NCBI GenBank assembly: GCA_015058875.1
Contig: SVBN01000004.1
Location: forward strand, 1-64,000
From: Erysipelotrichaceae bacterium
Lineage (GTDB): Bacteria; Bacillota_I; Bacilli_A; Erysipelotrichales; Erysipelotrichaceae
Direction: 5' to 3'
DNA length: 64,000 nt
Within the stretch, counting starts at the first letter, position 1, and each line of letters begins with the position of its first letter. Made by a program: the position numbers and the translations under genes. Of the stretch, positions 30,704-40,198 are shown piece after piece. Under the pieces are notes generated by a model that saw only the letters and a list, made by a program, of their open reading frames with translations, did no database searches and was not told the origin of the DNA.

Positions 30704-32668
30704 TCAGCTGATCTTTGTGCCGGGCAGCAGTCCGTTGACTTCCGCGATTGCGACTCTGCCGTCGTTCTTTCCCGCCAGCAGCATGCCCTGGCTTTCAACG
30801 CCGCGGATCTTTGCTGGCTTCAGGTTGGCAATGACAACAATCAGCTTGCCGATCATCTGCCCGCAGGTATAGCTGTGGGAGATGCCGGAAACAATCTGAC
30901 GGACATCACCGTTTCCGAGATCCACCTTCATGACCAGAAGGCTGTCCGCATCCGGATGCTTTTCCGCACTCAGTACCTTGCCGACTCTGAGATCGAGCTT
31001 TGCGAAGTCATCCAGCGTGACTTCCGGAAGCTTTTCTTCTTTCTGTTCAGCTGCTTTCTTTGCGGCTTCGAATTCCTTCTTCTGCTTTTCCTGCAGAACA
31101 GCTACCTTTTCGGCAACTTCCTTTTCATCCAGTCTCTTGAACAGAATTTCCGGCTTCTGCACGACATGCGTATCTGTTTCCAGCATGCCGAACTGCGCCA
31201 GGGAATCATAATCCCTGTGCTGTGTACCGATCTGATCGAAGATCTTTTCTGCAGTGACAGGCAGGTATGCACTCAGCAGCACTGCCGCAAAGCGGATGCC
31301 TTCCAGCAGGTTGTAGAGGACGGTAGCCAGTCTGCCGCTCTGTTCGGGATCCTTCGCAAGTGCCCACGGAGCGTTTTCATCGATGTACTTGTTGCATCTG
31401 GAGACGAGATCCATGATGTCGTCGATTGAGTCCGCGACTCTGAGCTCCGCCATCTTTTCTTCCACATCCGCAACTGTCTTCAGTGCCAGTTCCTTCAGCG
31501 GTGCATCGAGTTCCTCATTGTCCGCGCCCGGATTTGTGACTGCGCCGTTGAAATACTTGTTGACCATGGATACGGTACGGTTGACCAGGTTGCCGAGGTT
31601 GTTGGCCAGATCGCTGTTGATCCGCTCCACCATCAGCTCATATGTGACGTGGCCGTCCTGGGCATACGGCATTTCATGCAGCATGATGTATCTGACCGCA
31701 TCCTGTCCGAACAGGGATACCAGATCATCCGCATAGATGACATTTCCCTTGGACTTGGACATCTTGGAATCCCCTGTGAGCAGCCACGGGTGACCGAACA
31801 CCTGCTTCGGCAGAGGGATATCCAGCGCCATTAACATAATCGGCCAGTAAATGGTATGGAAACGGATGATATCCTTGCCGATCAGATGCAGATCAGCCGG
31901 CCAGTATTTCTTATAGAGCTCGTCATGATTCCCGTCACAGTCATATCCCAGTCCGGTGATATAGTTGCTGAGGGCGTCAATCCAGACATATACGACATGA
32001 TCCGGATCAAAATCAACCGGGATACCCCATTTGAATGATGTACGGGATACGCACAGATCCTGCAGACCGGGTCTCAGGAAGTTGTTGAGCATTTCGTTCT
32101 TTCTGCTCTCCGGCTGGATGAAATGCGGATGTGTTTCGATATAGTCGATCAGTCTATCCGCATATTTGCTCATACGGAAGAAGTAAGCTTCTTCCTGCAT
32201 CGGCCTGACTTCACCGCCGCATACCGGGCACTTTCCTTCTTCAGTCAGCTGGCTCTTCGTATAGAATGCTTCGCATTCCTGACAGTACATGCCTTCGTAA
32301 TGACCCTTGTAGATATCTCCCTGATCATAGAGCTTCTTAAAGATTTTCTGTACCTGTTTCTCATGATAGTCATCGGTTGTCCGGATGAACTTGTCATAGG
32401 AACAGTTCATGCAGTCAAACTGCTCTTTAATCACTGCCGCCACTTTGTCAACGAACTCTTTCGGTGTAATGCCCTGTGCCAGCGCCTTCTCTTCCACCTT
32501 CTGACCGTGCTCATCGGTACCGGTCTGGAATCTGACGTCATATCCGGTCATGCGCTTGTAGCGGGCAATGGAATCTGCCAGAACAATTTCGTAGACATTG
32601 CCGATATGCGGCTTTCCGGATGTGTAAGCGATTGCGGTTGTAATGTAATACGGACCCTTGTTTTCCAT
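30704..32668 (-). CDS. metG: Methionyl-tRNA synthetase with C-terminal tRNA-binding domain
   Basis: TSGKPHIGNVYE (HIGH), KMSKSKGN (KMSKS), C-terminal EMAP-like domain LRVGKVLSAEKHPDADSLLVMKVDLG. Confidence 0.95.
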   Translation of the reverse strand: MENKGPYYITTAIAYTSGKPHIGNVYEIVLADSIARYKRMTGYDVRFQTGTDEHGQKVEEKALAQGITPKEFVDKVAAVIKEQFDCMNCSYDKFIRTTDDYHEKQVQKIFKKLYDQGDIYKGHYEGMYCQECEAFYTKSQLTEEGKCPVCGGEVRPMQEEAYFFRMSKYADRLIDYIETHPHFIQPESRKNEMLNNFLRPGLQDLCVSRTSFKWGIPVDFDPDHVVYVWIDALSNYITGLGYDCDGNHDELYKKYWPADLHLIGKDIIRFHTIYWPIMLMALDIPLPKQVFGHPWLLTGDSKMSKSKGNVIYADDLVSLFGQDAVRYIMLHEMPYAQDGHVTYELMVERINSDLANNLGNLVNRTVSMVNKYFNGAVTNPGADNEELDAPLKELALKTVADVEEKMAELRVADSIDDIMDLVSRCNKYIDENAPWALAKDPEQSGRLATVLYNLLEGIRFAAVLLSAYLPVTAEKIFDQIGTQHRDYDSLAQFGMLETDTHVVQKPEILFKRLDEKEVAEKVAVLQEKQKKEFEAAKKAAEQKEEKLPEVTLDDFAKLDLRVGKVLSAEKHPDADSLLVMKVDLGNGDVRQIVSGISHSYTCGQMIGKLIVVIANLKPAKIRGVESQGMLLAGKNDGRVAIAEVNGLLPGTKIS

Positions 32669-32683
32669 ACTCTGCCTCCCTGC

Positions 32684-32905
32684 TGTGAAAAGAAAAACGC
32701 CCGGAAAGGACGTCTTGCACGCGGTACCACCTTTGTCTTGCCTCTGCAGGCCACTCGATGCGCGTTACCGGACGCCTCCGGATTCCGCTCAATCTTCACG
32801 GAACCGGCTCCGAGACCATCTTCATTTATACCTTCCTGCAGATTTTCACCGCCCATCTGCTCTCTGATTTTCCGGTATAAATTACTCTTCTCTTCCCAGC
32901 TTTTC
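32684..32905 (-). ncRNA. T-box leader (Met specifier) upstream of metG
   Basis: Minus-strand AAGGTGGTACCGCG T-box, downstream GACGTCC..GGGCGTTTTT terminator, AGTA motif in stem I, specifier ATG at 32825-32823 followed by A; TTTCCA-17-TATAAT promoter upstream. Confidence 0.9.
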
Positions 32906-33166
32906 CACAACATTATATATAATTCACCACTGTTTGGAAAGTATGAACAGACAATTCATGTTTCCGGCAGTCACCTGTTCCTGCCCTTGTCCCGGCGTCC
33001 GCAGAATACTCAGTTCATAAGCTGTTCCGGTCACAATTCATACAGCCGGTTCTTCCTGTATTGTCATTTCCCGGTTGTTTGTGAGAACTACGGCACCACA
33101 CGAAAGCGCGTACCTTCCCAAAAATAAATATAATCATGATTTTCCCTTTTATTCAGTCTCTTTCTC

Positions 33167-33195
33167 TTGTAAGAACCCTCTGAAAATGGTAAATT
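33167..33195 (+). promoter_or_regulatory. Candidate promoter of the cold-shock gene
   Basis: TTGTAA, 17-bp spacer, TAAATT; would give a leader of about 60 nt. Confidence 0.45.
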
Positions 33196-33261
33196 ATTCC
33201 TAGTGTTCATTGTCTTTGTCAGGGGCAGGTGAATACGTAGAATAGGAGATTCTTTAGAAAG

Positions 33262-33462
33262 ATGGCAACAGGCAAGGTAAAGTGGTTCAATGCGGAGAAA
33301 GGATATGGATTCATCACAGCTGATGATGGAACAGATATCTTTGTTCATTACTCTGCAATCCAGAGCGAAGGATTCAAGACACTTGATGAGGGACAGGCTG
33401 TAACATTCGATGTAACTCAGAGTGACCGTGGTCCTCAGGCTTCCAACGTAGTTAAGCTCTGA
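33262..33462 (+). CDS. Cold-shock protein (CspA family)
   Basis: [33 protein letters not shown] motif. Confidence 0.95.
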   Translation: MATGKVKWFNAEKGYGFITADDGTDIFVHYSAIQSEGFKTLDEGQAVTFDVTQSDRGPQASNVVKL

Positions 33463-33512
33463 TCAGATTTGAACACCAGAGAACTGCTGTACAGCACTAT
33501 TTGGATAAACCG

Positions 33513-33546
33513 AAAAGAGGCTGTTCAGCAGTCTCTTTTTCTTTTT
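33513..33546 (+). terminator. Intrinsic terminator after cold-shock gene
   Basis: AAAGAGgCTG-TTCAG-CAGtCTCTTTTTCTTTTT. Confidence 0.7.
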
Positions 33547-33578
33547 CCCATTCAAAAACCGTATCACCCGATACGGTT

Positions 33579-34940
33579 TCATGCAAATATTGCGGTGCAT
33601 CTGGAGCGCTTTTCGTCCGGCGTAACGCCGAAGGCAATCAGTGTACCGATCCGGTCCGAAGTCTTTTCGTTAATCACTTCTTCCGATACCGACCAGTCCA
33701 CAAACAACGCCGGTGCCAGGAACAGTACCGTCTCCAGCACGCCTTCCGGAATTTCATCCGTATCCGCAAGCTTTGTGATCTGTTTCAGATTATCTCGGAA
33801 GATTTCTGACGAGACGAGGAACGCCATCAGCACTCTTCTTGCGGTAAGAAGGCAGTCCCCTCTGGCTGCTTTGTTTTTTTCTTCCAGCTGGCGGACACTT
33901 TCATCCAGCGCGTTCATCTTGCGTCTTGTTTCCTTGATTCTGTCCTGACTGATCGCAAAGCGCTTTTCACCGTCGGTATATTCCTGTCTGGCCTTGATCA
34001 GCCGGTCTCTTGCGACAGCGAACGCACTGTCCATCTTTGCGGCTTCGCTTTTGTGCGTGCGGACATTCTCTTCCAGACGTTCAATCTCCAGCTGAAGTTT
34101 CTGTGTTCCTTCCAGAGATTCTTCCTTCTTCTTCCGGACCTCTTCCAGCTCCTGTTTCTTTCCAGCAAGGTCTTCCCTGATCTGGTTCCTGTCTCTGCGG
34201 AACAATCCGCCGATAAATGTATTCTTCTTTTCCAGTGCCGCGATCTCGGTTTCCAGCTGTGCGGCATATTTTTCCGCTTCTTCCGCCTGGGCGATGCCGA
34301 GCGGCAGCTTTTCATTTGCGTCGGTCAGCTGGTCTCCCAGCGTATTGATCGTTTCCTCGGCTCTGCGCTTCGCTTCCTGATGTGCCAGCGCCTGCTTTTC
34401 CGCTTCCTGGATCTTGGTAACACGCATCTTGTTTTCACGGTTCAGCCAGGAATCCTCTTCCTTCAGACTGCGCATTGCGGCCGAGCAGCGCTTCCATTCG
34501 CCCATCCGGACGGAAAGCTCGGCTTCCGTCTCCTGGGATCTGGTATATGCCTCGCGGAAATGGGAAAGCGCATCCTCATACAGCTCCAGCGAGTTATGCG
34601 CACGGTAGGTATTCAGGGTTCTGGCTATACTGTTTTTCAGAGCGGCGCGCGTCTCTGCCAGCACCGGCTCATAGCCGGCAGCCGACAGCGCTACTTCCAC
34701 GGACATCTTATCCATATCATCCTTGGACGGGAATGCCGCAATCACGCCGAAACCGGTTTTTATGAATCTCTGAATCTCTCCGTAGGACTCTCCGAATGCA
34801 TCATCCGGGTTATCATACTGGGCGAGGAATGCCGCTTTTGCGATCGTATCATCACGCACCCGGTCGGAAAGATAACTGATCAGTTCATCTCTTGACAGCT
34901 TTCCGGATGCGTCTTTGTTTTTGCTCTGTGTTTCGCTCAT
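33579..34940 (-). CDS. Coiled-coil protein of unknown function
   Basis: Long ORF with central heptad-rich coiled coil and non-coiled N- and C-terminal regions; no family recognised. Confidence 0.75.
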   Translation of the reverse strand: MSETQSKNKDASGKLSRDELISYLSDRVRDDTIAKAAFLAQYDNPDDAFGESYGEIQRFIKTGFGVIAAFPSKDDMDKMSVEVALSAAGYEPVLAETRAALKNSIARTLNTYRAHNSLELYEDALSHFREAYTRSQETEAELSVRMGEWKRCSAAMRSLKEEDSWLNRENKMRVTKIQEAEKQALAHQEAKRRAEETINTLGDQLTDANEKLPLGIAQAEEAEKYAAQLETEIAALEKKNTFIGGLFRRDRNQIREDLAGKKQELEEVRKKKEESLEGTQKLQLEIERLEENVRTHKSEAAKMDSAFAVARDRLIKARQEYTDGEKRFAISQDRIKETRRKMNALDESVRQLEEKNKAARGDCLLTARRVLMAFLVSSEIFRDNLKQITKLADTDEIPEGVLETVLFLAPALFVDWSVSEEVINEKTSDRIGTLIAFGVTPDEKRSRCTAIFA

Positions 34941-35084
34941 AACTAATTATCATTCTACCACAGCACAGCATTTTGCATTAACCGAAACCTTGAATTTCCA
35001 ACCAAATCTTTTCTGTCAAATCAATTTCACTGTTTTTGTATTCATCTGCCGGTATTTTCACGGCCGGAATGACCTGTTTCCGGA

Positions 35085-35124
35085 TAAAAAAAGTATTACC
35101 GTACTGTCATTTCCGGTAATACTG
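35085..35124 (-). terminator. Intrinsic terminator after prs
   Basis: CAGTATTACCGG ... CGGTAATACTTTTTTT on minus strand. Confidence 0.7.
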
Positions 35125-35137
35125 TATGTGTTCTGCT

Positions 35138-36112
35138 TCAGTCTCCTGTGCGGCCCTCGTATCTGTCATAGACACGGGATACAGATGTGTGGTTCATGAT
35201 CGCATCGATTGTTTCCGCCAGCATATCTGCGATGGAAAGCTGTGTGATCTTTGTGGTCTTTGCCTTCTTTTCTTCGCTCAGAGGAATTGTATCGGAAATA
35301 ACCATTTCCTTGATCACGGAGTTTTCAATCTTATCGATTGCATCTCTGGAGAAGACGCCGTGCGTCACAGCGACATTGACTTCCTTTGCGCCGTGATCCA
35401 TCAGGATCTTGGCAGCTGCGCAAAGTGTTCCGCATGTATCGGCGATGTCATCGATAATGATGCAGACTTTTCCTTCCACATCACCGATGACATTCTGGGC
35501 TTCCACCTCATTGGGTTTCGGACGTCTCTTGTCAACGATTGCGATCGGTGCATCGAGCAGTTCGGCAATTCTTCTTGCCCTGACAACTCCGCCGTGGTCA
35601 GGAGAAACAACAACGACTTCTCCCGGCTTGAAACCTTTCTCTGCATAATAATGTCCAAGCATCGGACCTGCGGCCAGATCATCGATCGGAATATCGAAGA
35701 ATCCCTGGATCTGTGTGGCATGAAGATCACAGACGACAATGCGGTCGGCTCCGGCTACCTGCAGAAGATTTGCGACCAGCTTGGATGTGATCGGCTGGTG
35801 CGCGGCTGCCTTGCGGTCCTGACGCGCATATCCGTAATAAGGAATTACAACGTTGATTTCCTTGGCACTGGCACGCTTGCATGCATCGATGCATACGAGA
35901 ACTTCCATCAGATGTTCCGTAACAGGTGTGCATGTGGACTGGATGATGAAGACGGATCTTCCTCTGACAGTCTCCTGCGGCGTAACCAGAATCTCTCCGT
36001 CCGCAAAATGCTCTACCTTGATTCTCCCCAAAGGCAGGCCGAGCTTTTCCGCTACGGATCTTGCAAGATCGGTGCTTGAAGTTAATGCAAATACGACAGT
36101 TTCCTTTAACAT
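35138..36112 (-). CDS. prs: Ribose-phosphate pyrophosphokinase
   Basis: Motifs RSVFIIQSTCTPVTEHLMEVLVCIDACKRASA and CIIIDDIADTCGTLCAAA; start 36112 with GGGGGAAGGA upstream. Confidence 0.93.
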   Translation of the reverse strand: MLKETVVFALTSSTDLARSVAEKLGLPLGRIKVEHFADGEILVTPQETVRGRSVFIIQSTCTPVTEHLMEVLVCIDACKRASAKEINVVIPYYGYARQDRKAAAHQPITSKLVANLLQVAGADRIVVCDLHATQIQGFFDIPIDDLAAGPMLGHYYAEKGFKPGEVVVVSPDHGGVVRARRIAELLDAPIAIVDKRRPKPNEVEAQNVIGDVEGKVCIIIDDIADTCGTLCAAAKILMDHGAKEVNVAVTHGVFSRDAIDKIENSVIKEMVISDTIPLSEEKKAKTTKITQLSIADMLAETIDAIMNHTSVSRVYDRYEGRTGD

Positions 36113-36160
36113 AGATGTCCTTCCCCCTATATATAGCACAACAGACCGGAGGTCTGTCGC

Positions 36161-37117
36161 TTACCTCTGTCCGTCGGACGGAACACTGTAAACATTCGGT
36201 CCGACAACTTCACCTGCTTCTATCACAGCATCTCTGAGATAGCTTCCCGGCAGGATGACGGCACCGTCATGAATTTCAGTTTTTCCATACAGATATACAT
36301 TCGGATGAATAATTACATCATGACCGGCAGTTACCTGCGGGCCGATATATGCCGTCCGGGGATCCATAATTGTCACACCGGACTTCATCAGATCCGTGTT
36401 GATTCTCTCCTGCAGATAAGCGGATGCTCTTGCAAGTTCAAGGTTGTCATTGACGCCCTGCACTTCCATGCAGTCTTCCACCTGCACTGCCGCGACACGG
36501 TAGCCGTGACGGATGAAAATCTCCACCAGATCGGTAATATAATATTCCTTCTGCGCATTGTCGTTCTTCAGCTCTTTCAGGCCTTCAAACAGCAGCTCAT
36601 TGCGGAATGCATAGAAACCCATATTGGTTTCCTTCACTGCCCGTTCTTCATCCGTGCAGTCTTTGTATTCGACAATTTTCTGCACGCTGCCGTCCGCATT
36701 GCGGATGACTCTGCCGAATTTATTGTCATAATCCGGAACAGCTGTCATGATTGCCATCTCCGCTGTTTCCAGAGCTTCATATAATCTCGCATAGGTTTCG
36801 GGTCTGACGCACGGGCCGTCGCCGTTGACGACTACGGTCAGTCCTTTATCGCCTTCCAGCTGGCGCGCCTGCATGACCGCATGTCCTGTACCGAGCTGCG
36901 GTTCCTGAACAGCGAATTCACAGGTTCCTTTCAGAGCCGCTTCCACAAGTTCATGCCCGTATCCGACAATGGATACGATCCGATCCGCACCGGCTTTCCT
37001 CAGGTTCTCCACAATCAATCCTGCCATGGGTTCATCAAGAATCTTATGCAGCACTTTCGGAAGGTCCGAATGCATTCTTGTACCCTTGCCGGCTGCCATT
37101 ACTACAGCATTTTTCAT
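36161..37117 (-). CDS. glmU: GlmU-like UDP-GlcNAc pyrophosphorylase lacking most of the LbH acetyltransferase domain
   Basis: AVVMAAGKGTRMHSDLPKVLHKI uridyltransferase motif; ends after the first left-handed beta-helix repeats; AAGGAGG ribosome site. Confidence 0.82.
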   Translation of the reverse strand: MKNAVVMAAGKGTRMHSDLPKVLHKILDEPMAGLIVENLRKAGADRIVSIVGYGHELVEAALKGTCEFAVQEPQLGTGHAVMQARQLEGDKGLTVVVNGDGPCVRPETYARLYEALETAEMAIMTAVPDYDNKFGRVIRNADGSVQKIVEYKDCTDEERAVKETNMGFYAFRNELLFEGLKELKNDNAQKEYYITDLVEIFIRHGYRVAAVQVEDCMEVQGVNDNLELARASAYLQERINTDLMKSGVTIMDPRTAYIGPQVTAGHDVIIHPNVYLYGKTEIHDGAVILPGSYLRDAVIEAGEVVGPNVYSVPSDGQR

Positions 37118-37212
37118 GAGTCTGCGCCTCCTTGCCATAATCTTATACGAGAATCTTTATTTTTCAATCATTTCTTGATTTGTAACAGATGTAAATACAA
37201 ACGTAAACGCTT

Positions 37213-38052
37213 TCATTTCAGGATTTTTGTGATTCTGACAAAATAGCCCTTATACTTCATCAGATCGGCTGTTTTCTTCAGCAGCCGCGGGCTTCTGGTA
37301 ATCCCGAATACCGTCGAACCGGAGCCTGACATCAGTGCTCCGTCAAATCCGAGCTCCAGCAGATCTTCCCGGATTTCCCGGATTTCCTTTACCAGATTCA
37401 GGCTGACGGCCTCCAGTGAGTTTCCGAGTGAGGATACAACGCCGTCATAGTCATCATTGATCAGTGCCGTACGCATCGCATCACAGTCCGGATGCACCGG
37501 CTCATACCGGTTCATCTCCGCAAAAGCGGTCCTGGTGGAAACGCCTCTTCTCGGCTTGACCAGCAGGATTTCAAAATCCGTATTGCATGCAAACGGCTCC
37601 AGCTGATCCCCGATTCCGCCGACATAGGCGCACTGATTGAAAATGCAGAACGGCACATCCGCACCGACTTTCTTACCGACCTCAATCAGTTCCTCCCGGC
37701 TCATGGTGATGCCGAGCATCCTGCACATCAGCCGGATTGCGGCAGCCGCATCGGCGCTGCCTCCGGCCAGACCCGCCTGGGTCGGAATGTGCTTCTGAAG
37801 CCGGCAGGCAAACTCTTCTGTAAATCCGTATTTTTCCCGCATCACCCGGATTGCCTTTACGACGGTATTGCGGTCATCCACCGGAAGGAAGGAACGGTTC
37901 ACTTCAAAGGTTGTCTCTTCCGCCGGCGTCATGTCCAGCACATCATAGAAGTCTACCGGAGCCATAATCATTTTCAGTTCGTGATATCCGTCTTCCCGTT
38001 CTCCGACAACATCCAGGCAGAGATTGATTTTCGCATACGCCCGCTCTTTCAT
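37213..38052 (-). CDS. ispE: 4-diphosphocytidyl-2-C-methyl-D-erythritol kinase
   Basis: AYAKINLCLDVVGEREDGYHEL and PTQAGLAGGSADAAA GHMP motif. Confidence 0.93.
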   Translation of the reverse strand: MKERAYAKINLCLDVVGEREDGYHELKMIMAPVDFYDVLDMTPAEETTFEVNRSFLPVDDRNTVVKAIRVMREKYGFTEEFACRLQKHIPTQAGLAGGSADAAAAIRLMCRMLGITMSREELIEVGKKVGADVPFCIFNQCAYVGGIGDQLEPFACNTDFEILLVKPRRGVSTRTAFAEMNRYEPVHPDCDAMRTALINDDYDGVVSSLGNSLEAVSLNLVKEIREIREDLLELGFDGALMSGSGSTVFGITRSPRLLKKTADLMKYKGYFVRITKILK

Positions 38053-38900
38053 TTCTGTTTCCTCCAGACTTCATATAAAGCAATGAACTGCTGTGCATCC
38101 ATATTCTGCGCCCGCACACCCGGATCAATACCCGCTTCCTCCAGGATTGCCGCAATATCTTCATTCTCCGTAAAGTATGATTTCAGATTGTTGTACAGCG
38201 TCTTCCTTCTCTGCACAAAGCATCCCCGCACAAACGCAAAGAATTCTGATGTCTGTGCCGCGGGGATCAGTTCCCTGCGGTGAAACTGTATCACCGCACT
38301 GTCCACATTGGGAGCCGGTGAGAAACAGGTCCTCGGCACATTGAACAGCTTTTTCACTTCATACAGCAGGGAAGCTTCCACGCTCAGCGCACCGTATTCT
38401 TTGTTTCCCGGTCCTGCCGCAAACCGTTCGGCCACTTCCTTCTGCACCATGACGGTGATCCACTCAATTGTTTCCGGACATTCAAACAGCCGGAACAATA
38501 CCGGCGTTGTGATATAGTACGGCAGGTTTGCACACAGGCTGACAGTTCCGTATTTCTCCTTCAGTTCTTTTACAGACGCCGCAAGATCGGCCTCAAGGAT
38601 ATCCTGCAGGATGATTTCAACATTGTCATATGCAGAAAGCGTATCCGCCAGCACCGGCAGAAGACGTTCATCCACCTCATAGCTTCTGACATGGCGCGAG
38701 CGGAGTGCCAGCTGCTCGCTCAGACTTCCGATGCCCGGACCGACTTCGATCACCGCGCCTTCGCAGTGTGCGTTCTCCGCAATTCTCGATACAACGGAAA
38801 CATCAATCAGAAAATTCTGCCCGAAACCTTTTTTGGCGCGCAGTCCGTACTGATTCAGGATTTCACCGGTTCTGGACGGTGCCGCAATCGGTTTGTTCAT
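38049..38900 (-). CDS. rsmA: 16S rRNA (adenine1518/1519-N6)-dimethyltransferase
   Basis: KKGFGQNFLIDVSVVSRI, VIEVGPGIGSLSEQL, LCANLPYYITTPVLF. Confidence 0.95.
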   Translation of the reverse strand: MNKPIAAPSRTGEILNQYGLRAKKGFGQNFLIDVSVVSRIAENAHCEGAVIEVGPGIGSLSEQLALRSRHVRSYEVDERLLPVLADTLSAYDNVEIILQDILEADLAASVKELKEKYGTVSLCANLPYYITTPVLFRLFECPETIEWITVMVQKEVAERFAAGPGNKEYGALSVEASLLYEVKKLFNVPRTCFSPAPNVDSAVIQFHRRELIPAAQTSEFFAFVRGCFVQRRKTLYNNLKSYFTENEDIAAILEEAGIDPGVRAQNMDAQQFIALYEVWRKQK

Positions 38901-39427
38901 TCCAATTCCTTTCTGATCTGTTCCTTAGTTATGCCGAGATGGTTCAGTCTCTGCCGCATGGTCTTGGCGCTGCCGTATCCGAGATGAAAGATTCTTCCGA
39001 TCTTTTCCCGGTTGGCCTGCGCCTGATCGCAGCCGGAAAGACCGAGTTCCACCATATCCGATGAAGTCAGTCCTCCTTCCGGTTCTTCCCTGTATGTCAC
39101 AAGGTGCCGAAGTGCTTCCTCCAGCACGGCTTTTGAAGCGTGTTCCACGCCGACCTTTTTTGCGGTGCGGGCATCATGCTTATCGACAAAAGCATTCCTG
39201 CATCCCGGAACCGCCTGATTGACGGCATTGCGGATCATGTTTCCCGGCGCATCCGGATCGGTGAACACAATGACGCCGGTCTGCTGTGCCGCCGCCCTGA
39301 TCTGTGCAATCACTTCTTCCCCGAGGGATGTCCCCCCGGTTTCTATCGTCCGGCAGTCAAAATACTTCTTCAGATTCTCAGTATCATGTCTGCCTTCCAC
39401 GACGATCACTTCCGTAATCCGCTTCAT
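38897..39427 (-). CDS. rnmV: Ribonuclease M5
   Basis: TOPRIM motifs VVEGRHDTENLKKYFDCRTIETGG and VIVFTDPDAPGNMIRNAV; next to rsmA. Confidence 0.92.
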   Translation of the reverse strand: MKRITEVIVVEGRHDTENLKKYFDCRTIETGGTSLGEEVIAQIRAAAQQTGVIVFTDPDAPGNMIRNAVNQAVPGCRNAFVDKHDARTAKKVGVEHASKAVLEEALRHLVTYREEPEGGLTSSDMVELGLSGCDQAQANREKIGRIFHLGYGSAKTMRQRLNHLGITKEQIRKELE

Positions 39428-40194
39428 TTTACTTCCTCATGAAGAAGACGGTCATAGTTCTCTGCTATGATATCCGCCATTTCCTCTTTGCTTTTTCCGC
39501 ATACATCCGCAATGACCTTCACGATATGCGGTATGTTGGACGGCTCATTCCTTCTTCCCCTGACCGGCTCCGGAGACATATACGGACAGTCGGTTTCGGA
39601 AAGCAGATATTTTGTATCAACTGCCGCGGCTGCCTCTTTGGAATGCCGGGAATTCTTAAAGGTGATTGCCCCGCCGAAGGCCAGGTAATATCCGAGCTTT
39701 GTAAACTCCTGCGCCATTTCCGCGCTGCCCGCAAAGCAGTGCATGACGCCGGGGATCCGGTGTTCCTTCATAATGTCATAGGTGTCCTGCATCGCATCAC
39801 GGGAGTGGACAAGAATCTGCTTGCGCACCTGTCTTGCGGCTTCGATCTGCCGGATGAACAGTTCCTGCTGGACTTCCTTATTGTCTTTGACCCAGTGATA
39901 ATCCAGTCCGATCTCACCGACGCAGCTGATCAGCGGATCCTGTATGATTTCAAGAAACCTGTCCCATCTGCTTTCCCACCGGTCTGCGTCCTCGGGATGA
40001 ATCCCGTAGGCGCACTGAAAGCGGAACGGATCCCTGCGGACCAGTTCCAGTGCCGGTTCAATTTCCTTTTCTTCGGTGCACATGATCATGATGCGCTTTA
40101 CATCCGCCTGATCCGCCCTTTCGAGCACAGCGTCAAAGTCCTCTCCGAATTCTTCCGAAATGATATGTGCATGTGAATCAAGATAATATGTCAT
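39424..40194 (-). CDS. TatD family hydrolase
   Basis: YLDSHAHI, GEIGLDYHW, LVHSRDAMQDT, ETDCPYMSPEPVRGRRNEP. Confidence 0.93.
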   Translation of the reverse strand: MTYYLDSHAHIISEEFGEDFDAVLERADQADVKRIMIMCTEEKEIEPALELVRRDPFRFQCAYGIHPEDADRWESRWDRFLEIIQDPLISCVGEIGLDYHWVKDNKEVQQELFIRQIEAARQVRKQILVHSRDAMQDTYDIMKEHRIPGVMHCFAGSAEMAQEFTKLGYYLAFGGAITFKNSRHSKEAAAAVDTKYLLSETDCPYMSPEPVRGRRNEPSNIPHIVKVIADVCGKSKEEMADIIAENYDRLLHEEVK

Positions 40195-40198
40195 AGTC

